A stretch of 64,000 nt of DNA from VXYL01 sp965208525 (GTDB lineage: Bacteria > Pseudomonadota > Gammaproteobacteria > Pseudomonadales > Azotimanducaceae), in NCBI GenBank assembly GCA_965208525.1, contig OZ242340.1, positions 620,001 through 684,000 of the forward strand, in the 5' to 3' direction. Shown here piece after piece: positions 1 through 9,554 of the stretch. Every line of letters starts with the position of its first letter. Positions within the stretch are counted from its first letter, which is position 1. The notes under the pieces were generated by a model that ran no database searches, was not told the origin of the DNA, and saw nothing but the letters and a program-made list of their open reading frames with translations. The translations under genes were made by a program, and so were the position numbers.

Positions 1-602
1 GCGAACGGGACGAACCCCGCATCCCTGGCCTCGCGGAACACGCGCTCGAACTTGGCTGGCGGATGTCCGAGTTCGGACGAGTCGAGACCGACGCCGAAGA
101 TGCGATCGCGGTGCGGCAGCGCGGCCTCCAGCGTCCGGAAGGCGTCCTCCTCGCCCTGGTGTCGGAGGAAGCACAGGATGAGGCGCGAGGTGATTCCGAA
201 TCGTCGCTCGCCTTCTTCGAGCCCGTCGCAGATGCCGTCCAGAACCACATCGAAGCCAACGCCCCGCGCCGTGTGCGCTTGCGGGTCGAAGAAAACCTCT
301 GCGTGCACCACGCCATCCGCGTGCGCCCGTTCGAGATAGGCAACCGTCAGCTCGCAGAAGTCGCGCCGCTCAAGCAAAGCGGCCATGCCTTGGTAGTACA
401 CGTTAAGGAACGCCTGCAAGTCGGCGAACCGATACGCCTCACGCAGTTCCTCTGCCGACCGATACGGGAGCTCAACACCGTTGCGCCCGGCCATCTCGAA
501 CACCAGTTCCGGCTCGAACGTGCCCTCGATGTGAACGTGCAGTTCGGCCTTCGGCAATCGCCTGAGAAAAGCATCCTCTGCACTCTCGCGTCTCGCTTCC
601 AT
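1..602 (-). CDS. Adenine deaminase (adenosine deaminase family), 3' end outside the window
   Basis: Purine salvage enzyme that would deaminate adenine (to hypoxanthine) or adenosine in the cytoplasm. The first 200 residues are visible. Near residue 17 is the metal-binding LPKAELHVHIEGT motif, followed by an FFDPQAHT segment near residue 100 and a GLDSSELGHPP segment near residue 180. FFDPQ and SSELGHPP are typical of the bacterial adenine deaminase branch rather than classical adenosine deaminase; substrate is inferred from this. The ATG at 602 starts the only long frame. It is divergent from the tannase-like gene, with about 120 bp between. The C-terminal catalytic Asp residues lie beyond the window. 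Confidence 0.9.
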   Translation of the reverse strand, partial: MEARRESAEDAFLRRLPKAELHVHIEGTFEPELVFEMAGRNGVELPYRSAEELREAYRFADLQAFLNVYYQGMAALLERRDFCELTVAYLERAHADGVVHAEVFFDPQAHTARGVGFDVVLDGICDGLEEGERRFGITSRLILCFLRHQGEEDAFRTLEAALPHRDRIFGVGLDSSELGHPPAKFERVFREARDAGFVPF

Positions 603-722
603 TCCACACCCCCCGCCGCCAATAGTGCAGACGTTTTCGCAACGCGGAGGATGGCCGACTGGTCGCGCCATTGCTATGGTTGACGCAATCGGAAGGTGCA
701 GCGGCACCAAAGAGGGAAGGGA

Positions 723-2234
723 ATGAAGCACTTGGCATGTGGCGCGCTGGCGCTGGTTCTGGCTGCGCCAATATTCGCGTCGATGGACGGACCGCGACAA
801 TGTGCGTCGCTGGTGCGCCTGACGGACATCTCGCAGGCTGTCGAGCCTGGTATCTACGTCGAGGCCACCGACGAACTCCCCGCCCACTGCCGCGTCAGGG
901 GCGTCATCAACCGGGCGATTCGCTTCGAGGTCACGCTGCCCGAAGACTGGAACGGGCGCTTCATGTTCAGCGCAGTTGGCGGTGCCGCCGGCGTCATCGG
1001 CGATGTCACGAGTCTGCTGCCCGAGGGCTTCGCGATGGCGTCGACCGACACCGGCCACGAAGCGGTGGACGGCAACGCCTATCTCACGCAGCCCGAAGCC
1101 TTGCTCGACTACGCCTACCGCGGCGTCCACCTTTCGACCCAAGCGGCCAAGGCCATCGTCAGCCATTACTACGGCCGCGACATCGACTACGCCTATCTGC
1201 AAGGCTGCTCCAACGGTGGCCGCGCCGCCATGCTGGAAGCGTTCCACTTCCCAACCGACTACGACGGCATCATCGCCGGTGCACCGGCCTTTCGTTTCCT
1301 CGAATTCATGCCGTGGGCGGTGACGATGGATCGTGCACAACGTGCGGCTCCCCTGACCGACGAGTCGCTAGTGCTGCTCGACAACGCCTCGCGGCAAGCG
1401 TGCGACCTTCTCGACGGCATCGAGGATGGTGTCATCGGCGACCCGATGCAGTGCGACCCCGAGAGGTTCCTCCCAGGCCTCGCCTGCGCCGAAGGCGAGT
1501 CCGAGGGCTGTCTCACGGCCGGGCAGATCGACACCGCCCGTACCGTCTATGCCGACCTCGTCGATGCCGATGGCAACGTGGTTTCCCCCGGCGTCCCACC
1601 CGGCGCCGAAGCCGCCGGCGACTGGCACGCATGGCTCTTGCCGAACGAAGTCGCGGGCGGCAACTCCATCGTCGGCATGGTGGGCGAGATGCTCTCGCTC
1701 CTCATGCGCGAAGATCCAACCTTCGACCTCGCGGAGTTCGATCCCACCGATCAAGCTCGAATCGCGGCCGTCGTGTCACCCTTGGACGTCCCCTCCGGCG
1801 ACCTCGGCGAATTCCGTGCCAACGGCGGCAAGCTCCTGATGTACCAAGGCTGGAACGACGTTCCGCTGCGTCCCCAACGCGCCCTAAGCTACCTCGCGGA
1901 TGTAGAGCGCCACGCCGGCGGCGCTGACGAAGCCGCCGATTTCTTTCGCCTGTTCATGGCGCCCGGAATGGTGCACTGCGCCGGCGGCCCCGGTGCCTGG
2001 CAAGCCGACTACGTCGAACCCATCGTCCGCTGGCGCGAGGAAGGCATCGCCCCGGAACGCATCCTCGCAACACAGCCCGGCCCCGTGGCCATGGCGCACA
2101 TCCGGCCCGACGACCGCGTAGAGCAATCCCGCCGCTTCACTCGTCCCATGTGCCCGCACCCACAGGTTGCCCAGCACGACGGCAACGGCGACGTCGACGA
2201 CGCTGGGAGCTTCAACTGCGCGAGTCCAAAGTAG
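723..2234 (+). CDS. Tannase/feruloyl esterase family secreted hydrolase
   Basis: About 503 residues, a normal length for this alpha/beta-hydrolase family, which cleaves phenolic esters such as feruloyl or galloyl esters outside the cytoplasm. The start at 723 (MKHLACGALALVLA) is chosen because AGGGAAGGG lies just upstream and it gives a clean Sec signal peptide; an in-frame ATG at 696 would spoil it. The nucleophile motif is GCSNGGR, followed by DGIIAGAPA. The catalytic His is in GMVHCAGGPG near the C terminus. The paired cysteines beside Ser and His match the CS-D-HC arrangement known for feruloyl esterases. The actual substrate is unknown. Confidence 0.9.
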   Translation: MKHLACGALALVLAAPIFASMDGPRQCASLVRLTDISQAVEPGIYVEATDELPAHCRVRGVINRAIRFEVTLPEDWNGRFMFSAVGGAAGVIGDVTSLLPEGFAMASTDTGHEAVDGNAYLTQPEALLDYAYRGVHLSTQAAKAIVSHYYGRDIDYAYLQGCSNGGRAAMLEAFHFPTDYDGIIAGAPAFRFLEFMPWAVTMDRAQRAAPLTDESLVLLDNASRQACDLLDGIEDGVIGDPMQCDPERFLPGLACAEGESEGCLTAGQIDTARTVYADLVDADGNVVSPGVPPGAEAAGDWHAWLLPNEVAGGNSIVGMVGEMLSLLMREDPTFDLAEFDPTDQARIAAVVSPLDVPSGDLGEFRANGGKLLMYQGWNDVPLRPQRALSYLADVERHAGGADEAADFFRLFMAPGMVHCAGGPGAWQADYVEPIVRWREEGIAPERILATQPGPVAMAHIRPDDRVEQSRRFTRPMCPHPQVAQHDGNGDVDDAGSFNCASPK

Positions 2235-2259
2235 CGGCACAGGAACAACCTTGCCGTCT

Positions 2260-2283
2260 GGAGGGGGGCATCCTGCCTTCCCT
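2260..2283. repeat. Partial copy of dispersed repeat family B
   Basis: A GGCATCCTGCCTTCCC-type arm, the same core as the arms of the complete inverted repeats at 25601-25726 and 46517-46641. Only one arm is evident. It sits in the 232-bp space between the convergent tannase-like and RND permease genes. That space also holds short GC hairpins that could end transcription, but there is no T-run. Confidence 0.45.
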
Positions 2284-2466
2284 TCAGACAGGCTTTCCGG
2301 CTCCCCTGTCACTCCCCCGCCAGGGGGTGAAAGGAGAGCGCCACCACCAAGCTTCGTGGCGGAGTGTCACGCGGCGCGCGCCACCATCAGACTTTTCCTG
2401 CGGGAGGAGTGACAGGAGGGTGCAGCGACCAAACTGGTCGCTACGTGGCGAAAGTCCGCCAGATTG

Positions 2467-5400
2467 CTAGCCGCCGCTCGCGGTGGCCGGTGCGGGAGTT
2501 GCCGGCGCGGGTACCCCGCGGCGCAATTGGCGCACCCGCGCCATCGCTGGGAAGAAGCTGTAGAAGGTTGGCACCAGGATCAGCGTGATCGCCGTTGAGA
2601 AGACGATGCCGAAGGCTAGCGACACCGCGGCAGGGATCACGATTTGGGCGCCCATGGAGGTTTCGAGCACCATTGGCACGAGGCCGAAGAAGGTAGTTAG
2701 CGAGGTTAGGAGGATGGCGCGGAAGCGGGCCGCGCCCGATTGGAGGGCGGCTTCGACGATGCTTGCGCCGGCTTCTACGCGCTTGTTGATGAAGTCCACA
2801 AGGATGAGGCTGTCGTTCACCACCACGCCGGCCAAGGCGATGATGCCGATGAAGGAGATCGAGCTGAAGGCGATGCCGACGATCATGTGGCCGATCAAGG
2901 CGCCGATGAAGCCGAAGGGGATCGCCACCATGATGAACAGGGGCTGGATGTAGCTCTTGAGCGGGATCGCCATGAGGGCGTACATGAGCAGGAGCCCCGC
3001 CGACAGGCGTGTCACCATGTCGATCATCTCGCTGACGGCGTCCCGGGCGGAACCCTCGCGGCCGAAGCTGACGTTCGGATAGCGCTGCTGCAGGTCGGGG
3101 ATGAAGTCCCGCTGCACCTGGCCCATGAGGCGCATGGGTTCCACCGCGGTAAGGTCGGCGCTGGCGGTCACCGACACGGTTCGTTCGCCGTCCACGCGCC
3201 GGATGCGGTTGTAGCCGCGCTCGATTTCGTAGTTCGCCACGGCATGGAAGGGCACTTCCCGGCCGTCTGGCGTGCGAATCCACATGTTCTCCAGATTGCC
3301 GATGGACTTCCGCTCGGCACGGGGGTAGCGCACCATCACTCGCACTTCGGAATCGCCGCGCTGGATGCGTTGGGCTTCTGCACCATAGAAGGCTTGGCGC
3401 ACTTGCCCCGCGAGATCGGCCAGCGTGATGCCGAGCGCTTGCGCTTCCGGCTTGATGGCGAGCTTGATTTCTTCGGGGCCGGCGGTGGCGGAGCTTTCCA
3501 CCTCGTAGAGACCCTGGAAGGATTTGAGGTGATCTGCGAGTTCCTCCGACGCCCCTTCGAGCTGGTCGAAGTCGGATGCCTGCATGCGGAAGGCGACGGG
3601 CTTGCCGCCGCCCATGCGATTCATGGAGCGGAACTCGAGGCCGCGGGTTCCAGCGATGTCGCCCACCTTTGCCCGCCAGCGCTCCTCGATTTCCTTCGGC
3701 GTGATGTCGCCGCGAATGTCGCGATCCTTGAGCTGCACCTGGAAGCTGGCCGAATTGCCGCCTTGGGTCCAGGCATAGACGTGGTCCACCACATCCACGG
3801 GCAATCCGTGCTCCTCGCGAATCTCGTCGCTCACTTCCCGCAGCTTGGAGTCCATCTGCTCGACGACGCTGATGATCAGGCTTTCCGGTGCGCCTTCCCG
3901 CAGCTCCACCTGCGCCATCAGGAAATCGGCCTCGAACTCCGGGAACCACACCATCCGCACCTGACCGCCGAAGATGAAGCCCACCATCAGGATCATCAGC
4001 CCCACGAAGATGGAGAGCGTGAGCAGCCGATAGCTGATGGCGCGACGCAAGAGCGGCACATAGACATGCGCCACGAACCACTTCAGCCGCTTGTCCACCC
4101 AGTCCGCCACGCCCTGCTTGGTGCCGTGGGAAGAACGCATGATGGACAGGTGCGACGGCAGGATCAGCTTGCTTTCCACCAGCGAGAAGGCGAGGCACAG
4201 GATCACCACCCAGCCGATGGCGGCGGTGAAGGAGGCCGTGCGCCCGCTCATGAACAGGAACGGCAGGAAGACGCCAATGGTGGTGAGCACGCCGAACGTG
4301 GCCGGAACCGCCACCTTGCGGGCGCCGGCGACGATGTTGGGCAGGGTGTAGCCCTTCTCTTCGGTCTCGGTATAGGCGCTCTCGCCGATGATGATGGCGT
4401 CGTCCACGACGATGCCGAGCACCAGAATGAACGCGAACAGGCTCATCATGTTGATGGAGACGTCCACGAACGGCACCGGCAGGAACATGAACGCGCCCAA
4501 GAAGGCGACGGGGAGGCCCACCAGCACCCATGCCGCCACCTTCAGGTGCAGGAAGAGGCCCAGCACGACGAGCACGAGCACGGCGCCGAGCGCCATGTTC
4601 TTGACCATCAGATCGAGGCGGTCTTCCAAAAAGTCAGATGAGGCCGCCCATGCCGTGAGTTCCACCCCGTCCGGCAGCGTCGCCTTGCGTTTCTCGACGA
4701 AGGCCCGGGCCGAGTCGCTGACGTGGATGGGGTTCTGGTCCTCGTTCGCCATCACGCTGATGCCGATGGAGCGCTTGCCATTGAAGAAGGAATAGAACTC
4801 GACCTCGGAGAAGCCGTCGCGGATGGTGGCCACGTCGCCTAACGTGAGTCGGGTGCCGTCCGGGCGGGTCAGGAGCACGATGTCGGCGAACTCCTCGCCG
4901 GTGTAGGCTTGTCCCGTGGCGCGCAGACGAATGTCGCCGGCATCCGAGCGAATGGAGCCCCCCGGCAAATCCAGCGACCAGCGGCCGATGGTGCGCGACA
5001 CTTCCTCCAGCGTCAGGCCGTACTGGCGCAGGGTCTCCTCGGACACCTCCACGGAAATCTCGAACGGTCGCGAGCCCTGTACCTCCACGTGGGAGATGTC
5101 TGGCTCCGCCAAGAGCTCGTCGCGGATGGTTTCGGCCAGCTCCTTCATGGTGGCTTCGTCGAGATCGCCAGACACCTGCAGGTTCACTGCCGAGTTGCGC
5201 CAGTAGCGGCGGGAGATGATGGGGCGTTCGGTCTGCGCCGGGAAGGTGGAGATGCTGTCCACCGCCAGCTTCACCTCGTCCATCATCTCGGCAAGGTCGT
5301 ATTCGTCCAGGATCTCCACCGTTACCATGCCAGCGCCTTCGCTGGCGGTGGAGGTGACTTCGCGGATGCCTTCGAGGTCTTCGATGGCTTCCTCGATCTT

Positions 5401-5619
5401 GACGACGACGCCGCGCTCCACCTCTTCCGGCGCACCGCCGCGGAACGGCACCTGCACCTGGATCTGGTTGAAGTTGGCCTCCGGCATCATCTCCTTCTGG
5501 ACGATGAAGATGGAGTAGATGCCGCCGCCGACGATGGCGAGCATCATGAGGTTGGCGGCGACGTGATTCTTGGCGAACCAGCCGATGAGGCCTTTCACTT
5601 CGGGATATGGATCAGCCAC
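2467..5619 (-). CDS. RND efflux permease (AcrB/HAE1-like)
   Basis: Inner-membrane proton-driven pump subunit of 1050 residues, the usual length for the family. TM1 is at about residues 19-40, two large periplasmic loops follow, and a second transmembrane block begins near residue 340. GIVVDDAIIIGE carries the TM4 proton-relay pair D406-D407. The C-terminal half repeats the fold (VVVNDSLILVDFI). The start overlaps the adaptor gene stop by 8 bp, so the two are probably translationally coupled. No outer-membrane channel gene is adjacent, so the pump probably uses one encoded elsewhere. Substrate (drug, lipid or other) cannot be told; no metal-pump motif was noticed. Confidence 0.93.
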   Translation of the reverse strand: MADPYPEVKGLIGWFAKNHVAANLMMLAIVGGGIYSIFIVQKEMMPEANFNQIQVQVPFRGGAPEEVERGVVVKIEEAIEDLEGIREVTSTASEGAGMVTVEILDEYDLAEMMDEVKLAVDSISTFPAQTERPIISRRYWRNSAVNLQVSGDLDEATMKELAETIRDELLAEPDISHVEVQGSRPFEISVEVSEETLRQYGLTLEEVSRTIGRWSLDLPGGSIRSDAGDIRLRATGQAYTGEEFADIVLLTRPDGTRLTLGDVATIRDGFSEVEFYSFFNGKRSIGISVMANEDQNPIHVSDSARAFVEKRKATLPDGVELTAWAASSDFLEDRLDLMVKNMALGAVLVLVVLGLFLHLKVAAWVLVGLPVAFLGAFMFLPVPFVDVSINMMSLFAFILVLGIVVDDAIIIGESAYTETEEKGYTLPNIVAGARKVAVPATFGVLTTIGVFLPFLFMSGRTASFTAAIGWVVILCLAFSLVESKLILPSHLSIMRSSHGTKQGVADWVDKRLKWFVAHVYVPLLRRAISYRLLTLSIFVGLMILMVGFIFGGQVRMVWFPEFEADFLMAQVELREGAPESLIISVVEQMDSKLREVSDEIREEHGLPVDVVDHVYAWTQGGNSASFQVQLKDRDIRGDITPKEIEERWRAKVGDIAGTRGLEFRSMNRMGGGKPVAFRMQASDFDQLEGASEELADHLKSFQGLYEVESSATAGPEEIKLAIKPEAQALGITLADLAGQVRQAFYGAEAQRIQRGDSEVRVMVRYPRAERKSIGNLENMWIRTPDGREVPFHAVANYEIERGYNRIRRVDGERTVSVTASADLTAVEPMRLMGQVQRDFIPDLQQRYPNVSFGREGSARDAVSEMIDMVTRLSAGLLLMYALMAIPLKSYIQPLFIMVAIPFGFIGALIGHMIVGIAFSSISFIGIIALAGVVVNDSLILVDFINKRVEAGASIVEAALQSGAARFRAILLTSLTTFFGLVPMVLETSMGAQIVIPAAVSLAFGIVFSTAITLILVPTFYSFFPAMARVRQLRRGVPAPATPAPATASGG

Positions 5620-6772
5620 TCAAGCGCACCTTCATGCCGGGGAGGGGTTGGTCGGGTGGGGTCAGGCAGTAGCGTTCGCCATGTTCGACCCCTCGGGAGA
5701 TGTAGGCGAACTCCTCGTCGGAACGGGCGATTTCCACCTGCCGGGGGTGGATGGTGAGGTCTTCGCCCACGACCCACAGGGTCTCGCCACGGCGCAGTGC
5801 GTGGCGGGGAATGACCACTAGCTCGCCGCCGCTGCGGCCGGCGATCTCGGCGCTGACGAAGGCGCCGATGCGCAGCGGCTCGCGCGCCCTGTCTTCCATG
5901 TCGTAGGGATCGGGCACCTGCGCCACCACGTGCAGCACCCGCCGGCTCTCGTCGAAGACGCCTTCGGAGCGCACCACCATCGCCTGCCACTCGTGCATGG
6001 CGCCGCCAAACTCGGCGCTCAGCGTCGCGGGCAGTTCGATGTCGCTCGTGTTCCACTCCGGCAGGTCGAGAAACTGCAAGTCATTCTGGTTCAGCGGCAG
6101 GCGCACTTCCGCGTAGTCGGTGGCAAAGGTGTCGGCGAGTGCCGTGCCGGTGTTGACGAACTGGCCGACGTCGGCACGCTTGCTGCGTACCATGCCGTCG
6201 TAGGGGGCGCGGATGATGGTGCGGCGCAAGTCTTCCACCGCCATCTCCATGTCGGCTTCGGCGGATTCGAGGCCAGCGATGGCCTCGGCGAGTTGCGGCT
6301 TGCGCAAGGTGAGGTCGGATGCCGGCCCGGTGGCGGCGTCCAGGCTGCGCAGACGTTGCCAGTCCTGAAAGGCGTAGCCGGCGAGCGCGTTCTCGGTGGC
6401 GACCTGGGTTTTGGCTCGCGCCACGGCGGCGGAGGCGCGCTTGACGTTGGTGCGGTAGTTGCGCGGATCGATGCGCACGAGCACGTCGCCCTTGCGGAAG
6501 AAGCCGCCGCTGACGAACGCCGGCGCCACATCGACGATGTTGCCCGACACCTCCGAGATGAGCGTGGTGCTGGTGCGCGGCGTGACCGTGCCTTGCGAGC
6601 GCACGGTGTAGGTGACCGGAACCCGTTCCGCAGTTCCCACTTCCACCAGCAGCGCCGGCGGCGCCACCGGCACCTGCGCCACCTGCGGCCGCGACACCGC
6701 AAGGGTCCACGCCGCTGCGATTGCCGCGATCAAGACCAGAATGGGCAGCGCAAAGCGCAGGACGATACGCAT
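5612..6772 (-). CDS. RND periplasmic adaptor (membrane fusion protein)
   Basis: 386-residue HlyD/AcrA-type adaptor linking the RND permease to an outer-membrane channel. An N-terminal anchor helix (about residues 5-26) is followed by a lipoyl half-motif (SEVSGNIVDVAPAFVSGGFFRKGDVL, split here only by this line of description), an alpha-helical hairpin (about 105-165), the second lipoyl half (IIRAPYDGMVRSKRADVGQFV) and beta-barrel and membrane-proximal domains. It is the first gene of a two-gene operon and overlaps the permease start. It is divergent from a PhyH gene across a 146-bp region that probably holds both promoters. Confidence 0.9.
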   Translation of the reverse strand: MRIVLRFALPILVLIAAIAAAWTLAVSRPQVAQVPVAPPALLVEVGTAERVPVTYTVRSQGTVTPRTSTTLISEVSGNIVDVAPAFVSGGFFRKGDVLVRIDPRNYRTNVKRASAAVARAKTQVATENALAGYAFQDWQRLRSLDAATGPASDLTLRKPQLAEAIAGLESAEADMEMAVEDLRRTIIRAPYDGMVRSKRADVGQFVNTGTALADTFATDYAEVRLPLNQNDLQFLDLPEWNTSDIELPATLSAEFGGAMHEWQAMVVRSEGVFDESRRVLHVVAQVPDPYDMEDRAREPLRIGAFVSAEIAGRSGGELVVIPRHALRRGETLWVVGEDLTIHPRQVEIARSDEEFAYISRGVEHGERYCLTPPDQPLPGMKVRLSG

Positions 6773-6822
6773 GTGTGTCTGTGGAGTCCGTTTGGTCGGT
6801 GTGGTGGCTGGTGGCGCGACGG

Positions 6823-6900
6823 ATCGAAATCGCGGCGAGAATGCGCGTTGCTACCAAAAGTAACACAGATTGCGCCGTCGGCATCGAAATCGGGGCGAAT
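6823..6900. promoter_or_regulatory. Direct repeat in divergent promoter region
   Basis: Two near-identical copies of ATCGAAATCGSGGCGA start at 6823 and 6883, 60 bp apart, between the divergent efflux operon and the PhyH gene. The spacing (about six helical turns) and position suggest regulator binding sites; no regulator gene is adjacent. Low confidence, pattern only. Confidence 0.3.
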
Positions 6901-6918
6901 TCGGAGTAAAACGCGACT

Positions 6919-7692
6919 ATGGCGCTTATGCAACCGAGCTTAGGGACGGAACTCGACACCGCGTCGTTCGCACGCGATGGGTTTCTGGTCGTGCCGGCGC
7001 TGGCTGCGGCGGACTCCGTGACGGCGATGCGCGGCGCCGCGTTGGACGCACTGGACCCGCTTGCGGGACCGGCGGAGTTCGAGGCCGATGTCGGCTATCC
7101 GGGCGCACCGCTGCCGGGCCAGGCTGGCGACGCCACGCCTCGGCGCCTGCTGCACGCCTATGCCCGGCATTCGTCGTTCCGCGATTGGAGCACCAGCGGC
7201 GGTGTCGCCGGAGTGGTGTGCCACCTGCTGGGCCACCGCCGCGTCCTGCTCTCGCAGTGCCACCACAACTGCATCATGACCAAGCACCCCGGTTTCTCCT
7301 CGGCGACGTTATGGCATCAAGACGTACGCTACTGGTCGTTCGACCGGCCGGAGCTGGTGTCCGTGTGGCTTGCCCTCGGTGCGGAAACCCCGGCTAACGG
7401 AGCGCTCAACGTGCTTGCCGGGAGTCACCGGCTCGAGCTCGATCCCTCGCGGCTCGACGAGGAACTCTTCCTGCGCCCGGAGCTCCCCGCCAACCAACGC
7501 CTGATCGCCACGGCGCGCCCGGTGCTGCTACAGCCCGGCGATGCCCTGTTCTTCTCCGGACGGCTTTTCCACGCCGCCGGGCGCAACGAGACCGACGAGG
7601 TGAAACTCTCGGTGGTGACCACCTACCACGCCGCCGACAACCTGCCACTGCCCGGCAGCCGTTCCGCCCGCTACCCGTCCGTCGAGCTGTAG
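6919..7692 (+). CDS. Phytanoyl-CoA dioxygenase (PhyH) family protein
   Basis: 257-residue Fe(II)/2-oxoglutarate-dependent oxygenase. The facial triad is visible as H133-x-D135 (LWHQDVRYW) and the distal H218 (SGRLFHAAGRN), with R222 four residues on as a candidate for 2-oxoglutarate carboxylate binding. The double-stranded beta-helix core spans about residues 100-235. Such enzymes hydroxylate small molecules, often in secondary or lipid metabolism; the substrate here is unknown. It is followed after 5 bp by the Smr gene, so the pair is probably co-transcribed. It is one of four PhyH genes in the window, and these share little beyond the motifs. Confidence 0.9.
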   Translation: MALMQPSLGTELDTASFARDGFLVVPALAAADSVTAMRGAALDALDPLAGPAEFEADVGYPGAPLPGQAGDATPRRLLHAYARHSSFRDWSTSGGVAGVVCHLLGHRRVLLSQCHHNCIMTKHPGFSSATLWHQDVRYWSFDRPELVSVWLALGAETPANGALNVLAGSHRLELDPSRLDEELFLRPELPANQRLIATARPVLLQPGDALFFSGRLFHAAGRNETDEVKLSVVTTYHAADNLPLPGSRSARYPSVEL

Positions 7693-7697
7693 GCGTC

Positions 7698-8324
7698 GTG
7701 GGCTCCAAGGGCTCCACCCCAGCGCCCGGTGACGAGAGCTTTCTCGACGCCATGGACGATGTCGTGCCGCTCACAAGCCGGGCGACTGCGCCCCGTCCTT
7801 CCGCAGAAGCGCGCCTGCGTCCGACGGCCGGCCAGCTACGCCGGCGCGAGGCCGCCGAAGCAGAGGAGACCAAGGACCCGAACCATCTCCACGCTGGCGA
7901 AGTGCCGCCGGTGCAACCGCACGCGGTGCTCGAGTGGAAGAAGGATGGCGTGCAGCCGGACGTGTTTCGGCGCCTCGGCACCGGGCGCTACACCGTCGCT
8001 GCCAGCCTCGACCTGCATCGCCACACCGTCGAACAGGCGCGGGTGGCGCTGTATCGCTTTCTCACGGTGGCACACGAGCGAGGCCGCCGCTGCATCCTCA
8101 TCGCCCATGGGCGCGGCGAGCGCAGCGATCCCCCGGCGCGCATCAAGAGCCACGTCGCCTTCTGGCTCGGTCAGATGCCGCAGGTGATTGGCTACCGTAG
8201 CGCCCCACGCTACCAAGGCGGCACCGGTGCCGTGCTGGTGATGCTGCGCAAGTCTGCGGCGGCGAAGGACGAGAACCGCGAGCGCTACGGCGGCAAGGCG
8301 ACGCCGCATGATGGCTCAGCGTAG
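7698..8324 (+). CDS. Smr domain protein (SmrA-like)
   Basis: 208 residues from a GTG at 7698; an in-frame ATG at 7752 (MDDVVPLTSR) is an equally reasonable start. The C-terminal Smr domain (about residues 100-190) has the hallmark LDLHRHTVEQA helix, the IAHGRGE motif and the GGTGAVLVML strand. Smr domains bind or nick nucleic acids; the proteobacterial SmrA type has been linked to DNA nicking, and others to collided-ribosome RNA cleavage. It immediately follows the PhyH gene and converges on the PLP enzyme gene 27 bp away. Identity as an Smr protein is certain; its role in the cell is not. Confidence 0.92.
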   Translation: MGSKGSTPAPGDESFLDAMDDVVPLTSRATAPRPSAEARLRPTAGQLRRREAAEAEETKDPNHLHAGEVPPVQPHAVLEWKKDGVQPDVFRRLGTGRYTVAASLDLHRHTVEQARVALYRFLTVAHERGRRCILIAHGRGERSDPPARIKSHVAFWLGQMPQVIGYRSAPRYQGGTGAVLVMLRKSAAAKDENRERYGGKATPHDGSA

Positions 8325-8351
8325 ATGGGATGCCGCAAAGCGCCGCCCGGC

Positions 8352-9554
8352 CTACAGAGCCTGATCGAGATCAGCGCAGATGTCGGCTGCATCCTCGAGC
8401 CCAACAGAGAGCCTTAGCACGCCTTCGCCGGCCTCGTCCCGGTAGCGGGCGAGGGCCTCTCCCGCCAAGCGATAGGTGCCAAGTGCCAGTTCCTCGGTGT
8501 CGATCCAGTAGATCAGGCTGCGGTGGTGGCCGAGGGAGACCGCGTGGTGGATGAGCTTCAGCTTCGCCACCAACTCCCGTGCCGCTTGAGCGCCGCCGGC
8601 GATGCGCAAGGAGATCATGCCGGAGAAGCTGTCCATCTGACGCCGCGCCAGTTCGTGCTGGGGGTGGGAGGCGAGCCCCGGATACAGCGTGCGCAGGACT
8701 CGCGGATGCGCCTCGAGGAATGTAGCCACTTCCTTTGCCGCCGCCTCGTGGGCGGCCATCCTGAGCGGCAGGGTGGCGGCGCCGCGGGCGATAAGCCAGG
8801 CGTTGAACGGACTCAGGATGCCGCCGTGATGCACAAGCGCATCCCCGGCCAGGCTCCCGATGCGGTCCGCCGAGCCAATCACCGCGCCGCCGATGGCGTC
8901 GCCGTGGCCGCCGATGTACTTGGTGAGGGAATGCACGACGAAATCCGCCCCGAGTTCTAAGGGCCGGGTGGCGATGGGCGTCGCGAAGGTGGAGTCCACG
9001 GCGAGCGCGGCGCCGGCCTCGTGCGCGATGTCCGCCACCGCACCTATGTCTGTCAGGCGCAGCACCGGGTTGGCGGGGGTTTCCACCCAAACCAGGCGCG
9101 TCGTTGGCCGCATGGCATCGCGCACGCGCTCGGGTTCGGCGGTGTTCACCGGCGTCACCTCGATGCCCAAACCCGGCAATGTGCTGCGCGCGAGTTCCGC
9201 CGTGCCGGGGTAATTCACTTCGCTGATGACGAGGTGGTCGCCGGCCTTGAGCACGGAGAGCATGAGGCCAGTGGTTGCCGCCATGCCCGATGCAAATGTG
9301 GCGCACGCTTCGCCGCCCTCGAGGGCGGCGAGCTTCTGCTCCAGCATCCGCACGGTGGGGTTGCCCCAGCGGGTGTAGATGAACTGTGGTGCGTCCCCGG
9401 CGGTGGCGAAGGAGAAGCCGGTGGGTTCGTCCTGCACGAAGGTGCTCGACATGGTGATGTCGGGGGCGGAGGCGCCGGTGTTCGGGTCTGGCACCTCGCC
9501 GCCATGTACGGCGGTGGTGCGGACGCCTCGCGTCTGGTCGGGCCCGGGCATCAC
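8352..9554 (-). CDS. Cystathionine gamma-synthase/lyase-type PLP enzyme
   Basis: PLP-dependent enzyme of the Cys/Met trans-sulfuration family, about 400 residues as expected. Visible are the YTRWGNPT phosphate-binding motif (near residue 60), FASGMAA, DSTFATP and the Schiff-base lysine K212 in HSLTKYIGGHGD. The first codon GTG at 9554 abuts the stop of the acyl-CoA dehydrogenase; the next codon (9551) is ATG and is the likelier start. Synthase, gamma-lyase and O-acetylhomoserine sulfhydrylase activities cannot be separated by eye. The tight junction with an acyl-CoA dehydrogenase argues for a degradative role, such as methionine or homocysteine catabolism, but that is inference. Confidence 0.9.
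   Translation of the reverse strand: MMPGPDQTRGVRTTAVHGGEVPDPNTGASAPDITMSSTFVQDEPTGFSFATAGDAPQFIYTRWGNPTVRMLEQKLAALEGGEACATFASGMAATTGLMLSVLKAGDHLVISEVNYPGTAELARSTLPGLGIEVTPVNTAEPERVRDAMRPTTRLVWVETPANPVLRLTDIGAVADIAHEAGAALAVDSTFATPIATRPLELGADFVVHSLTKYIGGHGDAIGGAVIGSADRIGSLAGDALVHHGGILSPFNAWLIARGAATLPLRMAAHEAAAKEVATFLEAHPRVLRTLYPGLASHPQHELARRQMDSFSGMISLRIAGGAQAARELVAKLKLIHHAVSLGHHRSLIYWIDTEELALGTYRLAGEALARYRDEAGEGVLRLSVGLEDAADICADLDQAL

Noticed and set aside
2306..2330. GC hairpin as a rho-independent terminator for the tannase-like gene
   Set aside because: The stem is short with a mismatch and there is no following T-run; too weak to list.
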